From Notospermus geniculatus (taxonomy: Eukaryota; Nemertea; Pilidiophora; Heteronemertea; Lineidae): DNA of 64,000 bases. A program made the position numbers and the translations under genes. Location of the stretch: contig NMRB01001398.1 of the NCBI GenBank assembly GCA_002633025.1, forward strand, positions 62,548 to 126,547, read 5' to 3'. The notes below the pieces were generated by a model. It was not told the DNA's origin. It saw only the letters and a list, made by a program, of their open reading frames with translations, and searched no databases. Each line of letters opens with the position of its first letter. The stretch's first letter is position 1. Positions 32,830-43,692 of the stretch are shown here, piece by piece.

Positions 32830-32960
32830 CAGAAGTGGGATTATGATTTCTGGGATTTTGACTTGAAAGTGTCTGAAAACGACCCCAATGTGGGGTCGAA
32901 AATTCACAAATATCGCGAGACGACTTGGATTATATTCTTTCATATTGTGTGTCTTTTTTT
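32830..32960 (+). repeat. Hammerhead-like repeat, copy 4 (diverged)
   Basis: CTGAAAA, an extended CGACCCC..GGGGTCG hairpin and GAAA are kept, with the following ATATTGTGTGTC tail shared with copy 3. The stem III match is poorer. Confidence 0.45.
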
Positions 32961-33221
32961 GTACTTTATTTTGCGTACATGGTAACTCGAGTAAGATCGA
33001 CAAATTTCGACCAATCAGATTACCCGATAGAAAAGAAGACACAGAGTCATTATTTAGTCATGAATCGTTGGCGGATCGATAATTATTTCTGTTCCTGTCA
33101 TACCTTTGATATATTTATCGGAAGATCAAATCGTGTTATTCCACAAAGAGTCCCTAAACTCAATTCCTGACTCGTATCAGCAAGATTCGATCAAGGGCTG
33201 GTTGATGATCTGGAGGGGGGG

Positions 33222-33310
33222 GGGGGTCGGGAAGGCGTAGTGGAAATATTTGAGCCTGGCACCATTGAAGCTGCTGATTCAATCCTCGGTAGTAAATGTT
33301 GCCATCCCTG
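33222..33310 (+). mobile_element. Degenerate SINE-B-like head
   Basis: AAGGCGTAGTGGAAA (A box-like) and TGATTCAATCC (B box-like) have SINE-B spacing. No body is recognisable. Confidence 0.4.
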
Positions 33311-33326
33311 TCAAGTGAAGAAAGAG

Positions 33327-33533
33327 CATGCAGGTGCGTGTCCAGGGGGTCCAGACCCCCTGCATGCGCAGACCATAGATTTTCTTTACATAATTAAAAG
33401 GGAGAGAGGCCAGTAGATGTTGGCTGAAATGCTGGGAAATGGTGTCTTCGGTGTGCAGATTTTACAAAATTTTCCCTCCCCCTCGGGCTTTCCTAGACCA
33501 CCCTCTGCTCGAAATCCTAGACACGCACCTGCT
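33327..33533. mobile_element. GCAGGTGCGTGTC-tipped MITE, copy 2
   Basis: Perfect 13-bp inverted ends GCAGGTGCGTGTC and GACACGCACCTGC, with the interior shared in inverse with 25046-25459. Confidence 0.7.
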
Positions 33534-33589
33534 GGTATGAATGGGGGGGGGGATTGAACACGGTACCCCCCCCCCCCCAGGGGATATGC

Positions 33590-33800
33590 ACAAATCGCAA
33601 GAGTTGAACCTATTCAACTTCTATGTCATCCCGACGGGCGTAATCCATTTGCAGTCGACCTGAGTTACGAATCCCTGCGTGCAGATGCCGCCTGTCCCGC
33701 GATGATCGTACACATTTTCACTTTTGTGACCTGACCATGATTGCGACACCTGATGATGCCGACTGTTCCGTCGCAGCACAGGCAGTCGCAGTGTAACCGG
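33590..33800 (-). mobile_element. CAGGTCAC/GCGATTGCCTG MITE, partial copy
   Basis: It matches 35655-36065 and 62035-62430 in reverse (GTTGAACCTATTCAACTT, GTCGACCTGAGTTACG, ACCTGACCATGATTGCGACA). Confidence 0.65.
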
Positions 33801-34109
33801 ACTATTCAACAACGCATCAATTTTCATCAGATTAGATTTTTTGTGTGATGCAATTGTAAAACAAATTGGTCTGCAAAGAATTATCCCATCAGATGTTTGA
33901 AATTGCTGCAGTACGGCGTAAAACGATTTAAAACAAAATGACCGGATGAAATTAACAATTCTGGCAACGATATGGGATTATTTGCCGCCATCCATTGACG
34001 GCATAAAATTCCCATAATTCTTCATCAAATAATGCTCCGTACCGAGCAGTGGACCGCAAACGTGGCTGCATTTGTTTCTGGTACTATGCGCTTGAATCTA
34101 AATAACGTG

Positions 34110-34456
34110 TTCACGGCTTTTATATAGTGCTATTTTACTGCGGTAGTGTCAGCGGTGCTTCACATTATTACCCCAGTCTCTCCATAAACCTTTCTGGGGA
34201 ACTCAAGGAGCAGTTCATTCAGCGCTTCACACGATCCTTTCAGATTAATGAGGAACCGGAGGAACTAGTCTGTGACGTGGCGCTGACGAACAACTCAGCT
34301 AAAACTATGACGTCGAAAGTCAAGCCAACATTATTTGCCATTTAATTCTGAAACTACACCCTACTTCTAGCCCTAATATACCTGAAGTAGTCCATTGAAT
34401 TTCGAAATTTACACGTTTATCATCAAGTAAAGGACTGACTCAATGTATCTGAATGT
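34110..34456 (+). repeat. Dispersed repeat, plus-strand copy of a split element
   Basis: CCCCAGTCTCTCCATAAACC and the following 80 bases match SINE-C body copies. 34236-34456 is repeated inverted at 38800-39018 with few differences. Confidence 0.7.
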
Positions 34457-34930
34457 TCCGCACTTAACACCAGGGCCAATAATGGTTTGGATTCGGCCTC
34501 GATTGAAAAATCAAACGTCTGTCGTATGGGACAGAATGTGTGGTACCTTGTACCTTGTTTCTTTGGGATGTCAAGTAAAAGACCCCATCCAAGTGAGCAA
34601 CAAGTGAGTGGCTTGCGATGGCCTCTTCCGTACTTAAAGCACCACGGTATTGCCACTTTCTGTCGACAGCCGGCGCCACCGGTACCATTCTCCAATACTG
34701 TAGTTAAGCCTTTCGCCCCAGTGTTGGAGAATGTATGATTACACTACAATGCACGTAGTAGCATGTGTAGTTTTCCAAGTCGTCAATAGAGGTTGCCCTT
34801 AACACGGGTAGGTGTAACGCAGGGTTGGGAAGCAACACGGGTAGGTGTAACGCAGGATTGGGAAGCAATACTGTGGTCCAATTTAACACTAGGGCCAATC
34901 TCGCCCTAATAGAAATTCAAAACTACATGT
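34456..34930 (+). mobile_element. SINE-A tail plus a second SINE-A, interrupted
   Basis: A tail fragment (ACCAGGGCCAATAATGG, 34468-34505) is followed by a head-less SINE-A from GTCGTATGGGACAG. The body breaks at TACTTAA for the TTAA MITE and resumes ACTAGGGCCAATC. Confidence 0.75.
34638..34882. mobile_element. TTAA MITE, AGGACCACGG family, copy 3, inside SINE-A
   Basis: TTAA at 34634-34637 and 34883-34886. A 33-bp block near the right end (ACACGGGTAGGTGTAACGC..) is duplicated in tandem. Confidence 0.8.
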
Positions 34931-34931
34931 A

Positions 34932-35243
34932 CAGGGTTTCCGCCAGGATTTTTTTCCAGGGTACGACCTGTAAGGAGGGGGGGGGGGAATTTTTTAAAAA
35001 AATGTTGAAAAAAAATTTTTTTTTCAAAAAAAATTTTTTTTGTTAATAATGGCCTCCAGAGTCATTTTTTTACACTCCAAAATGCAAAATTAGTCTTCCT
35101 TCTGCATGAAAGTTGCATTTGATGTGTAAAAAATTTAAGAAAAACATTACTGAAGTGATTTTTTCAGGGTACTATATATTGTACCCTCAGATTTCTTTAG
35201 GGTACTATATTTGTACCCAAAGTACCCTCTGGCGGGGACCCTG
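34932..35243. mobile_element. CAGGG-tipped element with 5-bp duplication, copy 2
   Basis: The ends CAGGGTTTCCGCCAGG and CTGGCGGGGACCCTG are flanked by ATGTA (34927-34931, 35244-35248). The core is alternating A and T runs (34990-35041), and AGGGTACTATAT recurs. Confidence 0.85.
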
Positions 35244-35654
35244 ATGTAGAAGGCCAAAGATATCCTTGTTCAATGCCATCCCCGACACCCACCCTGCATC
35301 ACAGTATGGGTACAACTGAGTTGTTTTTGCACATAAACATCAAAACCATGAACCTGAGCTTCACTTTGATTGACCGGGATCATTATTGACCGAACCGCCG
35401 ACGACTCGGCAAATGTTTACCCACACTGAGCCTATCAATTTCAAATCTGATCGCGGGATAAGTTAGCAAAGTCTACTGATGCAAATTTCAATAATTTACT
35501 GGGGATTGGATGACGGGCGGTGTGTTGTAAACGTGATCGTATTGACTGGAGTCTTTGAGGCCAGGGCAGTCTGACACAAGTCGATAACGACACTGTGGTA
35601 CATACGAAGAGTAAATTCTGCTTTGTGTCAGACCTTACATGACTGAAGGTGTGG

Positions 35655-36065
35655 TCAAGCTCGTGTTACGATTGCCTGTGCTGTGACAGAACAGTCAGCA
35701 TCAAGTGAAGAAATCACGGCCAGGTCACATGAATGTGAAAACGTGTGCGCTCATTGTGGAACAGGTGGCATCTGTGCGCACGGAATCATAACTTGAGTCA
35801 GGTCGACTGCGAATGGATACGCCCCTTCAGGAAGGGACAGAAGTTGAACATGCATGTTCAACCCTTGCGGTTCGTGAATTTTTCGATCGGCGACTGATCC
35901 CGATCGTCGCAGGTGAGACGCAACTGCAGTCATGTAGTCACACCATATCCCCGGTGACTGATTTGCTCCATGCGTACACGCCTCAGACACTAAGTAGGAG
36001 GTGTTCCCGAAAAAGTCAGTTGCCGCCTGTTTCGTGCCCTCACAAGGTCGACCTGACATCAGCAT
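35655..36065 (+). mobile_element. CAGGTCAC/GCGATTGCCTG MITE copy
   Basis: It aligns with 62035-62430. The right end GACCTGACATCAGCATT inverts the left end AATGCTGATGTCAGGTC seen at 62035. The Harbinger-like MITE starts exactly at this tip. Confidence 0.7.
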
Positions 36066-36067
36066 TA

Positions 36068-36322
36068 AGCCTTTGTTTATACTTCGACGCACGGCCATCG
36101 CCGGCGACCGACGCGCTTTCTTGCGTTCGGCGCCGACCCCAACCCCGTCGTGCGATTTGGTCGGCGTCCAATCGCGAGGCTGTACGTAATTACTTGAGTC
36201 ATTTCATAACGGGTCGCCGTCGCTAAAGTACGCTGAACTATGAATCAATTCCGGGAAGTCGGCGTCCAGATTTGATCGGGCGTCCGACGCCGATGGTCTT
36301 GCGTCGAAGTATAAACAAGGCT
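36068..36322. mobile_element. PIF/Harbinger-like MITE, copy 2
   Basis: The ends AGCCTTTGTTTATACTTCGAC and inverse are flanked by TTA (36065-36067, 36323-36325). The interior matches 4318-4559 closely. Confidence 0.85.
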
Positions 36323-36329
36323 TTAGGCT

Positions 36330-37180
36330 TCTATTACTAAGCATGATGAAGTTTTTATGAATTTAGTATAAATTTCTGAAAATTCCTTTTTATTGCACAG
36401 TAAAAGTCATGAGCCATTCGCTTTTTTTCAAAATCCTGAAGGCACATTTATGCTTTCATCTTTAAGTGCAGACAAATTACCTTTAAGTTTGTCATGGCTG
36501 AGAGAGGCATTTTTAATCTGCAGAGGCGGACAAATGGAGCCCCGAATGACACAGGTGGGTCGACTTCCTCAGTAGACAGCCTCCAACAAGAGCTACTGGA
36601 AATCTCTCACCCCTTGACTGCATTCCCTGGGATCAGCTGTATCATATAACAAAGTGGGCCTCTAAAAACACCACTTAAACTTTCATCTTCAATGGCGCGC
36701 AAGTTTCTTTAAGTTCGTCACGGTATCGACGATTCTTTGATCCGACCCTGGAGAACGCAGAAAATCATCCCGTATCTTAAAGCTATTAGAAGACCCTACG
36801 GTACGACTTCAAAACGTCTCAGCAATACAAACAATAGATCCTGTAGAAGACATAACGCTCGGGAAAAATGCTGTTCAGGTTATTCCTCAGAGAGCCTTCT
36901 TTGATGTATTGTAATGGTATTAGTAATAGAGAAACTTTGAAGCGAGTTCAAAGACGTTTATAATCGAAGTCCTGATCCGTAGTTCCTCAGTTATTTCCTG
37001 TTGCTGTGATTTTTGACTTAAAGCTGGTGAGACAGCTATATGCTGACGTTGGGAAGAAAGTAAGTTCAGGGTTGTCCTTGGCAGGTCATATGTGTATTTC
37101 CAGCCAGGAATGAGTCTTTGGTATTATATTTGTGTGTACACGGAGGTTCGGTTGAATAGACCCTATACCGGTACCAAATC
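36330..37180. other. No recognised feature
   Basis: No gene and no repeat partner in the window. Confidence 0.35.
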
Positions 37181-37184
37181 CTAT

Positions 37185-37470
37185 GCCGCCATATTTGACG
37201 TCGAAAAGGGTCAAAATTTGATGGATGTATAGAGGGTACCTATAATACATACAGTTTCAAGGTCAAATCATTCTAGTTGCAGTAATTTATAAAATATGGG
37301 CCAAAACCCATTTTAAAGATGGCTGCCTGGTGGCCATGTTTGTGGTAGAATCGTGCGGAAAATTGCTGAACACAGAGGGCACCTTGAACATTCACCCTGT
37401 GACCTTGAAAAGTAGGTCAACTCAAAAACCCGTTAGATATGTCATGTATCGGCATTTAGAGGCTTAAATT
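37185..37470 (+). repeat. Dispersed repeat carrying TGACCTTGAAAAGTAGGTCA
   Basis: TGACCTTGAAAAGTAGGTCA is followed by ACTCAAAAACCCGTTAGATATGTCATGTATC, matching 44344-44400. Confidence 0.55.
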
Positions 37471-37474
37471 GCCG

Positions 37475-38025
37475 CTGCATAACCTTGGGAGTCGCAGTTC
37501 TGACTTACAAGTGGAATTCTGGACTTAAAGCTGATATATCCCCAAAATAGGGAGTAACTTCATTTTCAGCCCCTAGGTGGCAGCAGCAGTACCAGAATGA
37601 GCAATCTATATGAGGGCCGCCAAGTCCCAAAACAATCCCTTTTCCTTTGGAAATACGGACAATAAACAACATAGTATGCATGCTTAAGTGGTTAATTTGA
37701 AACTCAAAATATCTGCCTCAAAAAGATTTCAAAGCTCAGGGGTAATTATAGGCTTCAAAGATGAGCTATTCACATCGAAATCTGTAATTATTGCATCTAA
37801 GTCGTCGACATCATCCTTAGCCTCGTCTGCATCCTGTCATAATACTCAATATCCGTTTTATCCCTCGCATTACGGTGTACAGAAAATGGCCCTATTGAGT
37901 AGAGCCACTTTAAGAGTAATTGCGTTCTAAGGGCTCGGTAAATTTTATCCCTGAGGCTTAACTCTGGAGCGGAGGTGTTTCAGTCAAGTGGAACTTGTGT
38001 CAAGCAATCAAAAGTTTTAAGAGAT
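37475..38025. other. No recognised feature
   Basis: No gene or repeat partner was identified. Confidence 0.3.
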
Positions 38026-38029
38026 AATC

Positions 38030-38130
38030 AACTGATGCTTTTATGTAGTGCTTTCAACTGTTCTGTATTTTCAAAGCGCTTCACGTTATTACCCCAGTCT
38101 CTACTGAAACCTTTCTGGGGAATTCAAGGT
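38030..38130 (+). repeat. Fragment of the 34.1-kb dispersed repeat
   Basis: GCGCTTCACGTTATTACCCC and CTGAAACCTTTCTGGGGAA match 34150-34203. Confidence 0.65.
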
Positions 38131-38217
38131 TCTGGCCCTATGCCCTGCAACAAATGTCTTTCAGACACTAACTTGAAGAATCCTAAAAGCCAAGTGGTTG
38201 TCAAGTTTGCTCAGCCA

Positions 38218-38412
38218 TAAGCCATATGGGATTAATCATCCCTGGCTCTTCACATCCCTCACACCCCTCACATGGGACAGTAAGCCGTGGTACCTTGTAC
38301 CTTTTTTGCCTCTGAAAGGGGAGGAGCATGTCGAGTAGCTTGAGACGGCCTCTTCCATACTTTCAGGGCAAATAATGCTTTTGGCTTCGGCTCTGATGAA
38401 AATACAATACGA
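38218..38412 (+). mobile_element. SINE-A body and tail
   Basis: From GCCATATGGGATTAATCATC to the tail TGATGAAAATACAATACG. The tRNA head is absent and a part of the body (AGACCCCATCC) is deleted. Confidence 0.8.
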
Positions 38413-38799
38413 TAGGCCCACAATACTGTTCGTTACGTCAGTCAAGTTAGGCCCAATTTCTAAGTACGCTGGACATTCTGTGAGGGGTGATACTAGCTGT
38501 TACGAGAAGAGTGGTGTTGATTCACGTCGACCTATCGCGGCCAACTACGGTCGTTTCTTCCATTTCAATGGGGAACTGGCGTGCCCAAAGGAGGCGCTGG
38601 GGAACAACTCAGTTTTAACACAAAAGCGCATGCGTTGCGACGTTGAAAACGTCACTGACGTTGTGCATCGTCCGTGATGTTATGGCCGATACGTCATTCA
38701 GAATCAATGCCATTGCTCTTCGGTCGGTCTCTTATTTGCGCTAAAATAGTCAATTTTACCGATGAAATTCAACATGTTCCCGCTTGAATTTTCATTTGA

Positions 38800-39018
38800 A
38801 AACATTCAGATATGTTGAGTCAGTCCTATACTTGATGATGAATGTGTAAAATTCGAAATTCAATGGACTACTTCAGGTATATTTAGGGCTAGAAGTAGGG
38901 TGTAGTTTCAGAATTAAATGACAAATAACGTTGGCTTGACTTTCGACATCGTAGTTTTAACTGAGTTGTTCGTCAGCGCCACGTCAGGGACTAGTTCCTC
39001 CGGTTCCTCATTGAGTAC
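38800..39018 (-). repeat. Inverted copy of 34236-34456
   Basis: About 220 bases with few differences, including GCCAACGTTATTTGTCATTT and GGAACCGGAGGAACTAG in reverse. Confidence 0.8.
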
Positions 39019-39399
39019 AGTCTAGGACTGTACATCTCATGAAAAATATCCTTCTTTTCTTTTTAACCACGAGACAAGACTAAACGAATTGAAAACATCT
39101 CCACCAGTCGAATAAGTTGTTTGGCTATTGATATGTAATATAATATCATCGGTTTAAGATTTGATATATTGGTATGAAACGTCTCTCTCGCCGCAATACA
39201 CGCATCGCCGAAAGCTCCAATAAACGCGAAAATCGGCTTTTGACACCCAAACTCAAGTATGAAATTTAATTAAAATAACCTCCGTCTTGGGGTATGCGAT
39301 TATCTCTGGTCTGGTATGTTGCCGGGGGCGATGACCATATATTCGTGTTATGATATGTTCCGGCTCAGTCAAGGGATCAGAGGGATGTTCACACGCTGC

Positions 39400-39760
39400 T
39401 CGAGGAAATTCAGCCAATAGGATTGCATGTACTTTATAAGATGTGATGATTTTTCAAGGTAGGCGCTACATGAAAGCCAATTGGCTGGCCTGTAGTAAAG
39501 CTGTTGCAATCTTATTGAAGTCATAATCTTTTTGACAAAAGCTATTTTTTGGCCCGAAAAAAGTGAATTTTTTACAAGGAACATAAAATACGTAAAATTG
39601 CATTGACTACCACTCAGCAAAATGCAAAAGCCAATAGTTGCCCTTGTACCTAATAAAACTCCATTTTGTATAAAGTAAGTGAAATCCTATTGGCTGACCT
39701 TTCCTTGTCAAAGCCAATAGGATTTCACATGCCTTTTAGAGTGATATTTCAGCTGGTACA
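39400..39760. repeat. Cluster of AGCCAATAGGATT motifs
   Basis: Five related motifs in both orientations (near 39413, 39475, 39633, 39687 and 39713). The last pair forms a hairpin, GTGAAATCCTATTGGCTG with AAAGCCAATAGGATTTCAC. Confidence 0.5.
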
Positions 39761-39779
39761 ACAAATTGTTTTATTGGTG

Positions 39780-40400
39780 ATGTAATATTTGTACTATTTT
39801 GTGATTACGTAATATTTGAAGTGCATCTCCCCATTTTAATTTTAATTTTTGTTTTGAAATTTTATTTTTTTTGTTTTTAATTTTAAATCCAACTTGACAC
39901 CAGCAAAATGCCGTTAACTCACATTTCAAAACTTGGACATCTTTTCTCGTATAACAAGAAGTTCACTTTCAATCCGATTTCTTGGCATGTAATTTGCATA
40001 AATAGCGCCAAAGCAGGACAAACCTATTTCACATGTCATGCAAACGTAAGCCGTGAAATCCCTCAGAGATTTTATCGTGGGACATCTTCAATTTTTTTCA
40101 AGATGTGCCGCATCAAGATCACATATAGATCAATTGGACAAGTTGGATAAAAAAGTTCGGCAAAAGTGTCACTCAAATATTAGTAATTGGCACTAAGCTT
40201 AATGTGACTGGCACCTGTCAATCAACATCACTATTTCAATTAGGTTATGATTTCATGAAGGGTAACATTGCTATAAGTATTTGGCAGAGTGAGATTATGA
40301 CTTGTGCGTCACCTGTCAATCAAATGATTGACATGCCAATTAGGTTAGTAGTATCACGATACAGAACACTGCAATTTCTTCAAATGGTCATATTCATATT
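39780..40400. other. No recognised feature
   Basis: T-rich (39830-39890) then ordinary sequence. No gene was recognised. Confidence 0.35.
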
Positions 40401-40407
40401 TGATTGG

Positions 40408-40770
40408 AGTTTCCATCAGGGCCGAAGCCAAAGCATTATTGGCCCTGGAAAGTATGGAAGAGGCCATCTCAAGCTACTCATGTTCCTCACTTGGATGGGG
40501 TCTTTTACTTGCTCTTGCAAAGGCACAAGGTACAAGACACCACAGCTTCCTGTCCCATGTGACATTCCATCGTGAAGAGCCAGGGATGATTACAGGCCTA
40601 ATCCAATTTGACCGGGGCTGGTTTATAGGCATCACCAGTAGCATCGCGGAAATAAGACCGGACTTTGATTCCAGGGGGACTTTAGATCCCTGTCACACTG
40701 GGACCTGCCACTTGCTACGCAGATGTCATAACCAGAAGGCTATCAAGGCCCCTGTATATGAAACATATGA
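40408..40770 (-). mobile_element. SINE-A with about 80-bp internal insertion
   Basis: Tail and body are well kept. Between AGCCAGGGATGATTA and GGGACCTGCCACTTGC lies foreign sequence in place of the B-box region. It ends AAGGCTATCAAGGCCCC. Confidence 0.75.
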
Positions 40771-41129
40771 ACAAAAATCTCGTGAGTACAAAGTTAATAT
40801 ATCTAAAACTGAAACCAAAATGTCTTTGCTGTTTATGTCAAACGATTTTTCACACCTTATGGCTTTGCCAGTATTTCAAAGAAGATTTTTTCCAATTGAT
40901 TTAATACAACGAAGCGAGTTTAGTACTTTACAGTGAACTAAAGTCAAACAAAGACACGAGATGGCTAGAAATAAAGTAATCATGTTGGTGTATATAGGTT
41001 GCGAATGATATGCTGAGTGCGTATTTTCATAAATGCAACGATAACATATGATGCAAAGAATATTTTGCCGGCCAGCAATGCAGAAGGGCTGCCAGGGCGG
41101 CACAATAGAAATGCCTCTTTGTGTTTGTA

Positions 41130-41518
41130 TATTTCCGTCAGGGCCGAAGCCAAGCCATTATTTGCCCTGGTAAGTATGGAAGAGGCCATCTCAAGCTACT
41201 CATGTTCCTCACTTGGATGGAATCTTTTACTTGGCCTTGTAAAAGTACAAGGCAAGGCACCAAGGCTTACTGTTCCATGCGACGGACTGAGCCAGCGATG
41301 ATCAATGTCAAGCTACTCATGTTCCTCACTTGGATGGAGTCTTTTACTTGCCCTTGTAAAGGCACAAGGTACTGTACAAGGCACCACGGCTTACTGGCAA
41401 ATGTGACGGATCTGTAGAGCCAGGGATGATTAATCCTACGTGGGCCAGGTTGCAATTTCAAACCTGGGACCTCCTACTTCCTGAGCATGATAACCATTCA
41501 GCCAACAGGGCTCTTCAC
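41130..41518 (-). mobile_element. SINE-A with a duplicated body block
   Basis: AAGCTACTCATGTTCCTCAC..CTTTTACTTG occurs twice (from 41193 and 41309), so part of the body is duplicated. The head ends CAGCCAACAGGGCTC. Confidence 0.8.
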
Positions 41519-41865
41519 ATCGTCCCCGCTATAGTCCAGTCAATAATATGTTTTTTGCTAATAATGTCCCCATTTGGATAAGACCGTATCTTATGTCCTC
41601 AATTTGTGATGACCAAGTCATTTCCATTCTGACTAACTGGGGACACATGGCCACAATGCATGAACAGATTTCATGCATGTCCCCATTTGGCTGGTATAGA
41701 AAGGATATCCCCATCTGACATGAGGCAAATTTGTAGGCCTCTATGTGTGTGTTGTGTGTTGTGTGTGGGTTGCAAGGTGGGCCCGAAGGACAAACTAAAG
41801 AATCTTTCTGTGTGACAAACATTAAATATTTGCACAAGATGAACACCCCCCTCATGGAAAGGCAG

Positions 41866-41950
41866 TCCCATTACAGTGCCATTGCAGTCCCTTTGCAGTT
41901 CCAGAATGCAGTACTGTTGCAGTACTATTGCAGTCCCATCTGCACCCATG
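41866..41950 (+). repeat. GCAGTCC-rich array, block 1
   Basis: Short units of the type TTGCAGTCCC and TTGCAGTACTA, about 11 bases each. Confidence 0.75.
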
Positions 41951-41999
41951 CATGAACCCTGTACTAAGAGATAGGCTTAGAATTATTTAAATGAGCTAT

Positions 42000-42245
42000 G
42001 CAGTCCCTCTCAGCAGTCCCATTGCAGTCCCAGATATGCCAATGAGGTCCTATCTGCAGTGCTGTTGCAGTCCCCTTGCAGTGCTGTTGCAGTCCCTCCG
42101 AGCAGTGCTGTTGCAGTCCCCCTGCAGTACTGTTGCAGTCCCACTCTCAGCAGTGCTGTTGCAGTCCCCCTGCAGTACTGTTGCAGTCCCACTCTCAGCA
42201 GTGCTCTTGCAGTCCCTCCCAGCAGTACCAATGCAGTCCCCTGAG
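42000..42245 (+). repeat. GCAGTCC-rich array, block 2
   Basis: An 11-base pattern (TTGCAGTCCCN) is organised into longer units such as CAGCAGTGCTGTTGCAGTCC, repeated near 42090, 42148 and 42196. Confidence 0.85.
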
Positions 42246-42810
42246 TTGGCCAAGCACAGTTGCCCATACCCTGGTATGCTGCAATACATACACTCTTGAG
42301 TCTGCACACAGAAGATTTTTGGTTGGAAAACTTAGAATTGTAACTGGGATTATCCTTGAAGTGCACTGATCAAGTTGATAATTATGATATACCGGTATAT
42401 CACAAATTCTGCTCAGAGCATCAACTGTAGAAACCTCTACGAAACTTGTGAATTCACCATAAAATTGATAGAAAATCATTGAAGGTGAATTTTAAAAACC
42501 GGTGACGGCACCAGCACTATGGACATGATGGACAGTGCATGCTTGGAACATGTGATATTTTGAATTGGATAAAGGGTGCAATGGAAAGGTTGAAAAATGA
42601 AAACTTACAAAAAATTATTGTCCCACCTCCCACATTGGCTCCTACTTCATGTACTTGACTAAAGGCAACACATTGAACCACCATTTGACCAAGATGGCCC
42701 AGAAAGAAACGGTAATAACTCCACCAAAGGAAAACCACATTTCCAAGATGGCCGCTTGGCTCCAAAATGTTTTCAAACAGGTCACATGACCATAAAGATT
42801 ACTCAATCAT
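42246..42810. other. Non-repeat spacer between GCAGTCC blocks
   Basis: Ordinary sequence without the GCAGT motif. It may be an insertion that split one array, but no terminal repeat was seen. Confidence 0.4.
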
Positions 42811-43200
42811 GTGCAGTCCCATTGCAGTCCCCCAAACATTCAAAGAAATAATGTTAAGTCCGAGCAGTCCCGTTGCAGTCCCTATTACAACAGCAAATAT
42901 TATTTAAGTCCATGCAGTCCCATTGCAGTCCCATTATGCAGTGCTATTACAGTCCCTCAGGAGCTACCTCTAATTGGGCAGTACTACTGCAGTCCCCTCA
43001 TTAAATGCAGTCCTATTGCAGTCCCTTTATGCAGTCCCATTGCAGTCCCTATACCTGCTGCAGCGCTATTGCAGTCCCACTGTGCAGTACTATTGCAGTC
43101 CCCATTCCTGCTGCAGTCCCATTGCAGTCTCGTTTCCCAAAAACACAAGTCTCAGCAGTACCATTGCAGTAGGGGCTGCATGTGCAGTAGGGGCTGCACT
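42811..43200 (+). repeat. GCAGTCC-rich array, block 3
   Basis: The same TGCAGTCCCATTGCAGTCCC pattern with irregular spacers, all in the same orientation as blocks 1 and 2. Confidence 0.85.
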
Positions 43201-43204
43201 TCCA

Positions 43205-43690
43205 TGAGGGAGTGAATGTTCTACTAAAGTACATCATATAAAAGACATCGCTCATAGCTATGACGTCATTAGATCTTCTCTGCAGAAAGTAACATTTGGA
43301 ACATGATATCAAATTGTCCTTGTTTGACCTGAACATCCATCTCGCTTTAGCAATATGTCGCAACTTAACCGAATCACACTGATGCGGTATGGCAAATCTT
43401 CAATGAATCACCGGTATAAAGAATGAGCGACGCTGTCGCTCGGACTTGACAGAACGTTAACCGCGGATTTTTAATAAAATCCACAGAACCGATATGTCTG
43501 AGCGGCTTATCTTGGGCTTCCAGCTGCCTTGAATGGCACTTGAGCAGGATTCCACGACGAAGAAGCAACGGTCCTTTTTATCTTTCGCTTTGGCTCAAAG
43601 AAATTAGTTTTGCTAATGTTAGACGGTGACTTAATGGATTAACCATTAGAACGCCATGAAGTTGGGGTGAAATTCTTAGTTGTAAACAAA
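43205..43690. other. No recognised feature
   Basis: Single-copy-looking sequence between the two array types. Confidence 0.35.
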
Positions 43691-43692
43691 GA

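Noticed and set aside
42010-42366. Gln/Cys/Ser-rich or Thr/Ala-rich frames in the GCAGTCC arrays
   Set aside because: Frames follow from the array composition and occur on both strands. No start context or splice evidence.
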